DNA of 44,295 nucleotides. Origin: Holosporales bacterium (GTDB lineage: Bacteria; Pseudomonadota; Alphaproteobacteria; RUG11792). Below are positions 27,393 through 36,435 of this stretch, in pieces; the stretch's first letter is position 1, and each line of letters starts with the position of its first letter. The notes under the pieces are model-generated. The model was not told where the DNA came from. It saw nothing but the letters and a program-made list of their open reading frames with translations, and did not search any database. The position numbers were made by a program, and so were the translations under genes. The stretch is taken from assembly GCA_031266135.1 (NCBI GenBank), contig JAISBP010000010.1, positions 1 to 44,295 of the forward strand, in the 5' to 3' direction.

Positions 27393-28403
27393 TTGATTAG
27401 GAATAAAAAAATAGTGGTGGTAGGAGCGACTGGGCTTGTAGGTCGTGAGATGCTACGAATCCTGTTGGGATCCGGCGTTCCGATATCCAACATTTGTGCC
27501 GCGGCTTCCAGCAAGTCGGCAGGGACCCGGATTTCTTTGGATGGTGAGTCAATCGATGTTTTTGATGCAAATCATATCGATTTTGGTGGATTCGATATAG
27601 CATTCTTTTCGGCTGGATCCAAGGTCTCCGAGGCGCTGGTGCCAATCGCGGCAGCAAGAGGATGTCTTGTCGTTGATAATACATCTCATTTTAGGATGCA
27701 TGATGATGTTCCACTGGTTATTCCGGAAGTAAATTTCAATGATATCCATAATTATCCGAAGCAAAACATAATAGCCAACCCAAATTGCTCAACGATCCAG
27801 ATGGTAATGCCCCTAAAGCCTCTCCACGATCTGTTCACATTAAAAGAGGTTGTGGTATCGACGTACCAATCAGTTTCCGGAGCGGGTCAGAAGGGGGTAT
27901 CCGAATTGATGCGGCAAATCACTGATATTAATAACGACCAAGTACCCATCATTGAACACTTTAAAAAGCAAATAGCATACAATATTATTCCGCAAATTGA
28001 TGATTTCACTGAGTCAAAATATACTAATGAAGAATTCAAAATGATGAATGAAACCAAAAAGATTTTGAAATTAGTGGACGTTGATATAACGGCGACGTGT
28101 GTCAGAGTTCCGGTCATTGTTGGGCATGCAGTTTCAGTTTTCGCTAAATTTAAAAGAGACGTGAATACAAATGAGGCTCTACAGGCCATCAAATCATTTC
28201 CTGGTATTAAGGTAATTGATGACGATGATTATTCGACCCAAATGGATGCTGCTGGGCAAGATGAAGTATTCGTGAGTCGAATTCGACGACATCCTAACCT
28301 CAAAAATGGATTGAGTTTCTGGTGCGTTGCAGATAATCTGCGCAAAGGAGCAGCTCTCAATGCAATTCAAATTGCTCAAAGAATGTCAAATCGATCAATA
28401 TGA
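27393..28403 (+). CDS. asd: Aspartate-semialdehyde dehydrogenase
   Basis: Converts aspartyl-phosphate to aspartate-semialdehyde, on the route to diaminopimelate for peptidoglycan and to lysine, threonine and methionine. The 336-residue product has the NADP-binding VVGATGLVGREML, the catalytic Cys in NPNCSTIQMVMP, the SVSGAGQKG loop, and the active-site His in RVPVIVGHAVSV. The start is a TTG at 27393 with GGACGAG upstream; the nearby ATG at 27380 is out of frame. Together with murB and ddl it implies that peptidoglycan is made. It ends convergently with rlmN, overlapping by 9 bases. Confidence 0.94.
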   Translation: MIRNKKIVVVGATGLVGREMLRILLGSGVPISNICAAASSKSAGTRISLDGESIDVFDANHIDFGGFDIAFFSAGSKVSEALVPIAAARGCLVVDNTSHFRMHDDVPLVIPEVNFNDIHNYPKQNIIANPNCSTIQMVMPLKPLHDLFTLKEVVVSTYQSVSGAGQKGVSELMRQITDINNDQVPIIEHFKKQIAYNIIPQIDDFTESKYTNEEFKMMNETKKILKLVDVDITATCVRVPVIVGHAVSVFAKFKRDVNTNEALQAIKSFPGIKVIDDDDYSTQMDAAGQDEVFVSRIRRHPNLKNGLSFWCVADNLRKGAALNAIQIAQRMSNRSI

Positions 28404-29534
28404 TGGAACGATTATTTCCTGAGATCGAAGTTGTCCGCATGCGGCACTAATATCCTCGCCACGCCGATGGCGGATCGGAGCCTCAATGCCTCCGCGTCCC
28501 AAGATTTCCGCAAATTTAATGACTCTCTCTGGTGGAGATGGCATAAAGGAGCATCCATCCCATTGGTTGAATTGCAATAGATTTACTTTGGCATTGAGGT
28601 GTCGTATCAATTTTAATAATTCACTGGCGCATTCATTGGAATCGTTAATACCATTCAGCAAAAGGTATTCAAATGTAATCTTTAAATAACCGTGATGTTC
28701 TGAGTATTTTCTGCATGCCATTATAATACTTTCTATATTATATTTATTGTTTATTGGCATGATACTACTCCGTATCGCATCGTTTGGCGCATGTAGGGAA
28801 ATCGCTAGTCTACACGGTAATTCTTTAGCTACCTCCTCGAGGATATCCGTAATCCCAGCCGTTGAAATCGTGATTTTCCTCCGTGATATGCCGGTTTCTT
28901 CATCGCTCATAAGATTTGTCACAGCCTTCAGAATGTTTTGATGATTTAATAGGGGTTCACCCATGCCCATAAAAACAATATTAGATACTCTTCGTGATTC
29001 TTCGGATTGTGTTGGATTTGTATTCAGATAATCCCTTACTATTAAATATTGAGCAATTATTTCTTCGGTCATGAGGTTACGTATAAATCCGTGATGTCCA
29101 GTATTGCAAAATTTGCACCCGACGGCGCATCCAACCTGAGATGAAACGCAGATGGTGTTCCGCCTAATCTCCGGAATGTAAACGGTCTCTATCGTATTAT
29201 CATCGTGTAATTTAAGGAGGAACTTAATGGTTCCGTCCTTCGATTTATTTATTCCAATAATCCTAAGTCTATGAATATAAAACCAGTCATCTAATTTTCT
29301 ACGTAGAGCCTTATCGATATTCGTCATGTCAACAAATGATGTCTTCCCAAATCTATAGATCCATGTGAATATTTGACGTCCTCTATACTTCGGAATTCCC
29401 TTATCCACCAGAAAACTAATGAGATCTTCTTCAGATAGATTTAGAATAGATTCTCTATACTCACATTTTTCAGGTTCCATGATACCAAATCTCCCCATAA
29501 CCAATTTTCTGCTGAATCGATACGGTACTCTCAT
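28395..29534 (-). CDS. rlmN: Dual-specificity rRNA/tRNA C2-adenine methyltransferase
   Basis: A radical-SAM enzyme methylating A2503 of 23S rRNA and A37 of some tRNAs. The [4Fe-4S] motif is CAVGCKFCNTG (CxxxCxxC). SAM-binding FMGMGEPLLN and the catalytic region SFMPSPPERV are present, and a Cys near the C-terminus (DISAACGQL) is the methyl-carrying residue. The N-terminal boundary is uncertain: I use the ATG at 29534, but the ATG at 29480, preceded by GGGGAG at 10-base spacing, would give 362 residues, also a normal length. It is divergent from mfd and convergent with asd. Confidence 0.92.
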   Translation of the reverse strand: MRVPYRFSRKLVMGRFGIMEPEKCEYRESILNLSEEDLISFLVDKGIPKYRGRQIFTWIYRFGKTSFVDMTNIDKALRRKLDDWFYIHRLRIIGINKSKDGTIKFLLKLHDDNTIETVYIPEIRRNTICVSSQVGCAVGCKFCNTGHHGFIRNLMTEEIIAQYLIVRDYLNTNPTQSEESRRVSNIVFMGMGEPLLNHQNILKAVTNLMSDEETGISRRKITISTAGITDILEEVAKELPCRLAISLHAPNDAIRSSIMPINNKYNIESIIMACRKYSEHHGYLKITFEYLLLNGINDSNECASELLKLIRHLNAKVNLLQFNQWDGCSFMPSPPERVIKFAEILGRGGIEAPIRHRRGEDISAACGQLRSQEIIVPSY

Positions 29535-29548
29535 CCTCACTAAGAATC

Positions 29549-29640
29549 AAGTACTGGGACATATGCATATATCGCATAACCTCAGAAGCAGGTCTTATAG
29601 CAATGCGGAAGACTGATCATGGAGTGGTGTGATAAGATAT
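29549..29640 (+). repeat. RPE1-like remnant at the 5' end of mfd
   Basis: AAGTACT followed 50 bases later by GCGGAAGACTGATCATGGAG and TGGTGTGATAAGAT aligns with the 3' half of the element (GTACTT...GCAGAAGACTGATTATGGAG, GGGTTGGGAAGAG). The match around AAGACTGATNATGGAG is strong; the rest is weak. The GTG start of the truncated mfd and its ribosome-binding site (GGAG) lie inside this remnant. Confidence 0.5.
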
Positions 29641-31887
29641 TTGGTGAAACCTTTTGAATCGAATGATAATCAGATCTTGAGACGATCAGTAGCGGATGTT
29701 TTTAGAGAGTTTGCTAGCCTTTCGGTTGGGGATTATGTTGTCCATGCACGGCACGGAATCGCCGTCTATAATGGCCTAATAAATCTAGAGGTCTCCGATA
29801 TACCTCACGACTTCTTGGTCCTCCTCTTCAAGAATGACGATAAGCTATACGTTCCCGTCGAGGATATTGCCCTCATCACGAGATATGGAGATGCCGATTC
29901 GGACGTAGCATTGGATCCTCTTAAGGGGGGCAGTTGGGCCTCCAGGAAGGAGGGCGTCAGGAAAAGATTACTCGTCATTGCGAATAACCTGATGCAGACC
30001 GAGGCCCAGCGAAGACTGCAGCAAATAGAACCATTCTATATCCCAGAAACATATGAGCGGTTTTGTAAGGGGTTTGAATATGTTGAAACCGATGATCAGA
30101 TGTTCGCGATTTCTGATGTCATAGAAGATCTTCAGAGCACCGTCCCGATGGACCGTCTTATCTGCGGAGACGTTGGATTCGGGAAGACAGAAGTTGCCCT
30201 TAGGGCGGCCTTCATCGCCGCCTCCAACAATAAACAGGTTGTCTTATTGGCTCCCACAACCATCCTGGTGGCTCAGCATTTCTCTACCTTCATCAAGAGG
30301 TTCGCTGGGTTTGATGTAAATATTTGCAGACTATCTAGGTTCGAATCAAAACAAGAACTAAAACGAAATATTGAAAAAATAGCTCGAGGAGAAATTCAAA
30401 TAATCATAGGTACTCACGCCGTCCTATCATCTAAGATTAAATTCGCGGATCTTGGCCTCATTATAATCGATGAAGAACACCATTTCGGAGTTAAGCAGAA
30501 GGAGAAGTTACGTAATACAAATAGAGTTCATTTCTTAGCTTTGAGCGCCACCCCTATACCACGGACTCTGCAGATGGCCATGACTGGAATCAGGAATATG
30601 AGTCTCCTCGTGACGCCTCCACCCGGGCGACTCCCAGTAAAGACCATCATATGTGAATTCTCTGAGCCAGAAATTAAGGGGGCCATAGAGAACGAGATTA
30701 ATAATAGATCTCTTGTCACAAACCCTTCAGAATCGGATCTTATGGAAGGAGACCCGGCACGCAGATCCGCAGTGTACTTAAATGTACATGAGGATTTGAG
30801 TACCGAATCGACGAGGCAGAAGACTGATTATGGAGGGGTTGGGAAGAGGGCTAATGGTGGGCAGGTATTCTTCGTTGTCCCCAAGGTTAAGTACCTAGAC
30901 TCAGTCCATCAGTTTGTAAGGGAGATTTGTCCAGGGGTACGCATAGAGACCGCCCATGGGAAGACTCCGAATCTGGAAGATATTATCCTAGATTTTTGTG
31001 ATGGGAAGATAGATGTCCTGATCTCGACTAATATCATCGATTCGGGGATTGATATCCAGAATGTTAATACCATCCTTATTTATAGGTTCGATTTGTTTGG
31101 TCTGGCGCAGTTACACCAATTACGTGGGAGAGTCGGGAGATCCAGTCGCCAGGCCTACGCGTATTTTCTGTTACCGAAAGATGGGTATCTGTCCACGCAT
31201 GCGGAGAGCAAAATTGAGACTCTCCAGAGTTTGGACGTATTGGGTTCGGGATTCACGGTCGCCAGCCAGGATCTAGATATTAGGGGGGCCGGGAATCTAT
31301 TGGGACATGAGCAATCGGGGTACATCAAAGACATCGGGATCGAACTGTATCAGACCATATTGAGGGAGGCCATCCTGATGGTCAAAGCCGGAAAAACCAG
31401 TTTACCCGAAACATTTACTCCCCAGATAAATATAGGAGTCGCAGCATTGATCCCCGATGATTACATAGAGAATCCAGATGTGAGGTTGTCTATGTATAGG
31501 CGCATCGGAGGACTTGCGACATCCCTCGAAATCGAGGCCATGAGGACGGAGTTGGCCACCAGATTCGGGAAGCTTCCAAAAGAATTGGAAAACCTATTGA
31601 TATTATTCGAGATCCAAATCTATTGCAGGAGTTCCAATATCGATAAAATTGACGTGGGTCCGAGTGGCTTTGCCTTCTCTTTTTACGATAATAAATGTAG
31701 GGCTCCAGAGCGATTCATTGAATTCCTCAAAGCGGAGGAAATACAACGAGCTGGTTGGACATCGAAGATCCGTGCGGACCATAGAGTGATCCTATCGAAA
31801 CGGTGGAAAAATACCGATGAACGAACAAACGATGTCCATAAATTTATAATGGAACTATCGCAAAACATCCAGAATCAGAACTATTGA
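29629..31887 (+). CDS. mfd: Transcription-repair coupling factor, N-terminally truncated
   Basis: The 752-residue product corresponds to the C-terminal two thirds of Mfd (about 1150 residues in the family). It starts just before the RNA-polymerase-interacting domain (LSVGDYVVHARHGIAVYNGL, about 31-50) and contains the RecG-like translocase with Walker A GDVGFGKTEVALRAA, DEEHHFGVKQKEK, SATPIPRTLQMAMTGI, the LRGRVGRS motif, and the C-terminal D7 domain. The UvrB-like domains that bind UvrA are absent and there is no room for them upstream. An RPE1-like element sits in frame at residues 360-408. It probably still moves or removes stalled RNA polymerase but cannot recruit UvrA by the known route. 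Confidence 0.9.
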   Translation: MIRYLVKPFESNDNQILRRSVADVFREFASLSVGDYVVHARHGIAVYNGLINLEVSDIPHDFLVLLFKNDDKLYVPVEDIALITRYGDADSDVALDPLKGGSWASRKEGVRKRLLVIANNLMQTEAQRRLQQIEPFYIPETYERFCKGFEYVETDDQMFAISDVIEDLQSTVPMDRLICGDVGFGKTEVALRAAFIAASNNKQVVLLAPTTILVAQHFSTFIKRFAGFDVNICRLSRFESKQELKRNIEKIARGEIQIIIGTHAVLSSKIKFADLGLIIIDEEHHFGVKQKEKLRNTNRVHFLALSATPIPRTLQMAMTGIRNMSLLVTPPPGRLPVKTIICEFSEPEIKGAIENEINNRSLVTNPSESDLMEGDPARRSAVYLNVHEDLSTESTRQKTDYGGVGKRANGGQVFFVVPKVKYLDSVHQFVREICPGVRIETAHGKTPNLEDIILDFCDGKIDVLISTNIIDSGIDIQNVNTILIYRFDLFGLAQLHQLRGRVGRSSRQAYAYFLLPKDGYLSTHAESKIETLQSLDVLGSGFTVASQDLDIRGAGNLLGHEQSGYIKDIGIELYQTILREAILMVKAGKTSLPETFTPQINIGVAALIPDDYIENPDVRLSMYRRIGGLATSLEIEAMRTELATRFGKLPKELENLLILFEIQIYCRSSNIDKIDVGPSGFAFSFYDNKCRAPERFIEFLKAEEIQRAGWTSKIRADHRVILSKRWKNTDERTNDVHKFIMELSQNIQNQNY
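30706..30852 (+). repeat. RPE1-like element in frame inside mfd
   Basis: 147 bases, 49 codons, from AGATCT (30706) to AGGGCT (30847-30852). The insert reads RSLVTNPSESDLMEGDPARR, then SAVYLNVHEDLST and onward to GGVGKRA. It lies immediately before GGQVFFVVPKV, the first strand of the second RecA-like domain, in the linker after the first motor domain. Confidence 0.9.
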
Positions 31888-31900
31888 CTATTTTTTCTCA

Positions 31901-32353
31901 TCATATGCCTGAAGCGTTTATTTTACAACTGGCGGACAGCAGGCCATGCAGATTAACAAGTAGAGATACTTCTACGATACTCCCACTCTCGGTAGAGGTT
32001 CTAACAGTTACTTGCTGTCCCGGCATTGCGAACCAAGTTATGGTATTAGGATAATGGCTGACAAACCATTCCTTACAATCGGATGGGCATTCCCATGCCT
32101 GATTACTGTCTGGAGCCACAACAGAGATCGGCAGTACCATCCCAGCCACCGGATGTTGGGTCCATAAGCTCTTATCATACTTACAGGGTCGTTTTAAGTC
32201 ATCACATTCATAAATCTGCGTGACGTTCTGATTGGTTTGATTTATTTCTCCTATCATGACGAAGGCTAGAGGCTGCTCCATTCCTCCAGATACTGCCTCC
32301 TGCTGCATTATGCTTCCTACGAACATCATTAATACTAAACTTATTTTCTTCAT
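31901..32353 (-). CDS. Small secreted Cys-containing protein, unknown
   Basis: A 150-residue orphan with signal peptide MKKISLVLMMFVGSIMQQEA, cleavage near VSG. The mature domain has five Cys (YECDDLKRPCKY, AWECPSDCKEW, SASCKI) that could form disulfides, and an otherwise beta-rich character. A good promoter lies upstream on the minus strand, and GGAG precedes the ATG. It is monocistronic. Function unknown. Confidence 0.68.
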   Translation of the reverse strand: MKKISLVLMMFVGSIMQQEAVSGGMEQPLAFVMIGEINQTNQNVTQIYECDDLKRPCKYDKSLWTQHPVAGMVLPISVVAPDSNQAWECPSDCKEWFVSHYPNTITWFAMPGQQVTVRTSTESGSIVEVSLLVNLHGLLSASCKINASGI

Positions 32354-32394
32354 TTTTACTCCATTGTTTTGTTGAGTTATCTTTAGATATTGGC

Positions 32395-32423
32395 ATAATA
32401 CAATATTCGTTTGCTTTTTTCAA
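32395..32423 (-). promoter_or_regulatory. Sigma-70 promoter for the secreted Cys protein
   Basis: Read on the minus strand: TTGAAA (32423-32418), a 17-base spacer, TATTAT (32400-32395). It points to the ATG at 32353 and gives a leader of about 35 bases. Confidence 0.65.
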
Positions 32424-32533
32424 TAAGAATATTACATTATCAACAGATTTTTTTCACTGGCCTATATTGTATTAACTCTTCGTTAAGACTTACTTCATAT
32501 AATGCATTTATATAATTATTATTATAAAATCTG

Positions 32534-34054
32534 ATGGTTTCGAGGATCAGGACGGTTGCTTTCATCGGGATGCGGCCGATTGAAATAATCGTTGAATCAC
32601 AAATTTCTCCGGGGATTGCTTCGTTTTGTATCGTTGGGCTTCCGGATAAAACCGTCGGTGAAGCCAAGGAACGGATTCGATCGACGTTTTATCAACTGGG
32701 CATCGGGTTCCCATCCAAGAAGATCATCGTCAATATGGCGCCGGCCGATATCCCGAAGGGAGGTTCGCATTACGATCTCCCGATAGCGCTTTCTATCCTA
32801 GGGGCCATGGAAGTCATCGATATCGCTCGTTTCGATAATACCATCTCGCTCGGGGAATTGGGGCTCGACGGCAGTTTATGCTACGTCTCTGGAGCCATCT
32901 GTGCGGCCATGCTCGCCAACGAAAGTGACATGGCCCTAATCTGCCCGAAGGCATGTGAGAAGGAAGCCGCGTGGAGCGGGAATGAAGGAATCATCGCCGT
33001 CCAGAGCCTCATGTCGCTGATCAATCACTTTACCGGTGTATCGCAGATAGCGCCCACCGAAACGTGTGTCCCGCATTTTAATGACACAGAATTCGATGTG
33101 GATATGTCGGATGTCTTTGGGCAGCTCTTCGCGAAACGGGCCGTCGAGATAGCGGCATCCGGTGGGCATAACGTCCTGATGATCGGGAGCCCGGGATCAG
33201 GTAAGTCCATGTTGGCCACCAGGATGAGGACCATCCTACCACCACTGAATTCATTTGAGTCCCTGGAAACTACGTGCATATATAGCCTATCGGGAGTGCC
33301 TCCTGAGGAGGGCCTGGTATACCTTCCGCCATTCCGTGATCCGCATCACTCTGCATCTCTTATCTCGATCGTGGGTGGAGGCGCCGATGCCAAACCCGGA
33401 GAAATATCATTGGCGCATAATGGTATCTTATTCCTCGATGAGTTACCAGAATTCCAGAGGGGGACCATCGATGCCCTACGACAACCTCTGGAAACAAATA
33501 ACATCACCATATCGAGGGCGAAGGAACACGTTACATACCCCGCGAATATTCAGCTCATCGCAGCCATGAATCCGTGCAAATGCGGGTATTATGGTAATCC
33601 ACAAAAGCAGTGTTTGAAGGCCCCACGATGCGCCGCCGATTATAGGAATAGGATTTCGGGACCGATACTCGATAGATTCGATATCATCATTTACGTTCAA
33701 AGCATTAATATCAAGGAATTATTTGAGAAGGAAAAATGTGATACGTCGAAGATTATTCGACAGAGGGTTACGTATACCAGGGAAATTCAAATTAATCGAG
33801 CTAATCAGTATAATATCAAAGATTCTAAATTGAATGGCAAGGTAAAGGGGAAGTATCTCAATGAGATCACTACGATCGATCCTGAAACATCACGTTTTTT
33901 CCAACAACTAGTACAGCATACTCACATATCATCACGTGGATGCTATAAGGTGTTGAGGGTCGCCAGAACGATCGCCGATATGGAGGGCTCAAAAATTATC
34001 CGAAAGGAACACGTAGCAGAAGCCGTGCAGTATAGGCTCCTGGAGATTAAGTAG
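32534..34054 (+). CDS. comM: YifB/ComM-family AAA+ ATPase
   Basis: The 506-residue product has an N-terminal Lon-protease-like (ChlI) domain (IEIIVESQISPGIASFCIVG), an AAA+ module with Walker A GSPGSGKSMLATR and Walker B ILFLDELPEF, the family-typical AAMNPCKCGYYGNP Cys region, and a C-terminal helical domain. From family knowledge, ComM is a hexameric helicase that promotes branch migration during natural transformation. A complete comM suggests that the lineage can, or recently could, integrate homologous DNA. Its composition is richer in G+C than that of the flanking secreted genes. Confidence 0.93.
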   Translation: MVSRIRTVAFIGMRPIEIIVESQISPGIASFCIVGLPDKTVGEAKERIRSTFYQLGIGFPSKKIIVNMAPADIPKGGSHYDLPIALSILGAMEVIDIARFDNTISLGELGLDGSLCYVSGAICAAMLANESDMALICPKACEKEAAWSGNEGIIAVQSLMSLINHFTGVSQIAPTETCVPHFNDTEFDVDMSDVFGQLFAKRAVEIAASGGHNVLMIGSPGSGKSMLATRMRTILPPLNSFESLETTCIYSLSGVPPEEGLVYLPPFRDPHHSASLISIVGGGADAKPGEISLAHNGILFLDELPEFQRGTIDALRQPLETNNITISRAKEHVTYPANIQLIAAMNPCKCGYYGNPQKQCLKAPRCAADYRNRISGPILDRFDIIIYVQSINIKELFEKEKCDTSKIIRQRVTYTREIQINRANQYNIKDSKLNGKVKGKYLNEITTIDPETSRFFQQLVQHTHISSRGCYKVLRVARTIADMEGSKIIRKEHVAEAVQYRLLEIK

Positions 34055-34133
34055 GATAGCCTTCCAATTTATACTCGCTTCATTGCGTATTTCCAGGAGG
34101 TCTGATTGCAACTTCAGAAGGATGTATAGCCAT

Positions 34134-36167
34134 CTATGAACGTGTGGTGCCTGTATCCTTCGGCATAATAACTTCTTTTAACTTTTGTTTTACCTCATAC
34201 ATACTAATTTCATCTATTTTCTTATCGAATCTTATTGCTCCTTGAATTATAACGGAATCTCTCGGTGAGTATCCGAACTTCTTTTTAATTTCTCTTATTT
34301 GGGTTGGAAACGCAATGAGGATATCATCCTTAGTATATTCAACTTCTCCTTCAGCCTTTACACGTTCCAATATTCTTCCGGTTTCTTGGATTATGTATTC
34401 CTTTAATGATTTTGCATCCGTGGCCGCTTGTTTTCTTTCGCTCATTAGTAGGCGCACCATGCTTGATACCGGAATTGGGATGACAGTATTACACCATTTG
34501 GATATCGTGATGTTAGCATGGTTTGGTACAACTTTCATGAACATCCTCAAGGCCAATGTATAAGATATATCTCGACATATACTTTTAATGTCCAATTGTT
34601 TTTGCAGAGTGTATTCTTGCTTATCCAGTATTTCCTGTAACGTATCACCCCAGGCAGAATCTTCGAGAACTCTCTCCTTCGATCCTTCACTCACGATATC
34701 TTTGGCACTGATTAATCTTTTGGCAGCGCTACAGAGGGATTGAGTAAGCCTATTAGATTGATCTGGAATCACGGTGTTTGCATAGAAGAATGGTACTAAA
34801 TCCTGATGTTTTTTCTGGAGTTCATCCATTATTCCAATTGCTTTATCGTCATCAAAAATCTCGAACTCTAAAAGATCGTCCGGGATTTTGTCAAATCCAG
34901 ATAGTTGTAATTGATCGGCTGAGATCGGTGTCCATTTCTCAGAATTAGCTTTAACCCAATCTCTAAATCTTTCTCTATTTTGCGCTATTCTATTAGCTTT
35001 CTGAGATTCATCATCTGAACTTACAGATGATTCAGGAACTTCCTCATGGATCTCCTCTGGATCCTTAATCTCTTCCGGCTTCTCCTCAGGAGGATCCTCT
35101 TTTACTGGCTCTGGAGCTTTAGTTTCAACGGGCTTCTCCTCAGGAGGATCCTCTTTTACTGGCTCTGTGGCTTTAGTTTCTACGGGCTTTTCCTTAGGAG
35201 GATCCTCTTTCACTGGATCAGGCGCTTTAGTTTCAACGGGCTTTGGAGCCGGAGGATCTTCTTTTACCGGCTCTGGAGCTTTAGTTTCAACGGGCTTTGG
35301 AGCCGGAAGAGGGGGATACAGAATAGTCTTAATCTTACTGAGTAACGTACTTTTCATTTGTTCTTCCGTAGTATATTTGCCGAACTCTTGGATAATACTA
35401 TCTGTAGTTTGCTTAGAACTGCCAAAGATATCATCTGCAGCCTTACTTATATTGTTGTGCCATTCCGTTTGCTTAGCCGGCACTTCGCGTGTCCCCAGTT
35501 TCTGGGCCTGGGTAACCATCAGTTCCGTTGATCCATCACCGGAAATCCGTTTAAAAGATCTAGCCAATAACTGAGTCGTTGAATTGCTGCTTGACCAGGG
35601 CTTCTGCCATTGTGATTCCTCATCAATTAATTTATTAACTGGCTCATAATCCTTTTTAAATTTTTTCATTAATCCTGGGAACTGCAACCCAGATAGGTAT
35701 GCTTTGACATCATATAGAGTATTCACAGTAAGTTGATCAGATAAATTATAGTACAGCTTTGTCTTAGCAACTGCCTTTTCTGATATTTCATCAATAATCT
35801 GATGTACTGCGTATTTATCGTAATATTCCTGTGATTGAAGATAGAGCCCTCGTATCGCGTAATTTATCGCGACCCAGTTATAATTACCGGCAGTTAAATT
35901 TCCTGTGTATATTATTGGTTCTGACATATACGATGCAGACTGTTGTTGAAAGATATTGTTAATTACCATAATAGAAAACTCTGATAACTCACCATTTCCA
36001 AGACATCCACCTGGGCGCATCCACTCAGGGCAATCGGATTTCTTCCTAACTTCAGTTACATTTAGGTTTGCCGCCCGCAGGGCTACTGTTGTATCGACGC
36101 TGGCATCTACCGATTGAAACTCAATGACTAAAAGAACGGTTATCAATAACCATTTAACGCTTCTCAT
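34134..36167 (-). CDS. Large secreted protein with Pro/Lys/Glu repeats
   Basis: A 677-residue orphan. Signal peptide MRSVKWLLITVLLVIEFQS, cleavage after VDA near residue 22. An N-terminal helical domain (about 25-285) contains a CPEWMRPGGC pair. Residues 289-360 are four 18-residue units (type PKPVETKAPEPVKEDPP), followed by a Glu-rich degenerate unit and a Ser/Asp/Glu stretch. A C-terminal helical domain (about 395-677) has two Cys. The Pro-rich section should be extended and may span the periplasm or cell wall in the manner of TonB-type linkers. A strong ribosome-binding site (GGGGAGG) precedes the ATG. No family recognised. Confidence 0.72.
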   Translation of the reverse strand: MRSVKWLLITVLLVIEFQSVDASVDTTVALRAANLNVTEVRKKSDCPEWMRPGGCLGNGELSEFSIMVINNIFQQQSASYMSEPIIYTGNLTAGNYNWVAINYAIRGLYLQSQEYYDKYAVHQIIDEISEKAVAKTKLYYNLSDQLTVNTLYDVKAYLSGLQFPGLMKKFKKDYEPVNKLIDEESQWQKPWSSSNSTTQLLARSFKRISGDGSTELMVTQAQKLGTREVPAKQTEWHNNISKAADDIFGSSKQTTDSIIQEFGKYTTEEQMKSTLLSKIKTILYPPLPAPKPVETKAPEPVKEDPPAPKPVETKAPDPVKEDPPKEKPVETKATEPVKEDPPEEKPVETKAPEPVKEDPPEEKPEEIKDPEEIHEEVPESSVSSDDESQKANRIAQNRERFRDWVKANSEKWTPISADQLQLSGFDKIPDDLLEFEIFDDDKAIGIMDELQKKHQDLVPFFYANTVIPDQSNRLTQSLCSAAKRLISAKDIVSEGSKERVLEDSAWGDTLQEILDKQEYTLQKQLDIKSICRDISYTLALRMFMKVVPNHANITISKWCNTVIPIPVSSMVRLLMSERKQAATDAKSLKEYIIQETGRILERVKAEGEVEYTKDDILIAFPTQIREIKKKFGYSPRDSVIIQGAIRFDKKIDEISMYEVKQKLKEVIMPKDTGTTRS
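35088..35303 (-). repeat. Four 54-base tandem coding repeats
   Basis: Four in-frame 54-base units with few differences encode the Pro/Lys/Glu repeat of the large secreted protein. Expansion or contraction by slippage or recombination would change linker length without shifting the frame. Confidence 0.9.
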
Positions 36168-36376
36168 CCTATTTACCTCCCCAATCCAATAAAATTACGT
36201 CTTAGTACACATCATTGCGAAACAAAATCTTAAGTTATTGCATAGTATTTATCCATTAGAATACATCTCTATTCTTAATATTATAACAGATTTTCTAACA
36301 GTTTATTTTAAAAAATGACAATTAGTTTAGTACATCAAAAATTCTTTTAACTAAAATATTGTTTTTTAAAAAGTGT

Positions 36377-36405
36377 TTTTCATAGTATATTGCCGATATT
36401 ATAAT
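36377..36405 (+). promoter_or_regulatory. Candidate promoter of the nusB-holC-tsaD operon
   Basis: TTTTCA (36377-36382), a 17-base spacer and TATAAT (36400-36405), 30 bases before the nusB ATG. The -10 is perfect; the -35 matches four of six. It lies in the 268-base divergent gap next to the large secreted-protein gene. Confidence 0.55.
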
Positions 36406-36435
36406 GCTCTTCTAATACTGATTTAGTTTTGTGAT

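Noticed and set aside
35088-35303. Regular repeats considered as a CRISPR array
   Set aside because: Units are contiguous 54-base coding repeats without variable spacers; no cas genes nearby.
35046-35574. Repetitive plus-strand ORFs opposite the Pro-rich protein
   Set aside because: Complement of the 54-base coding repeats; the minus strand has the signal peptide and ribosome-binding site.
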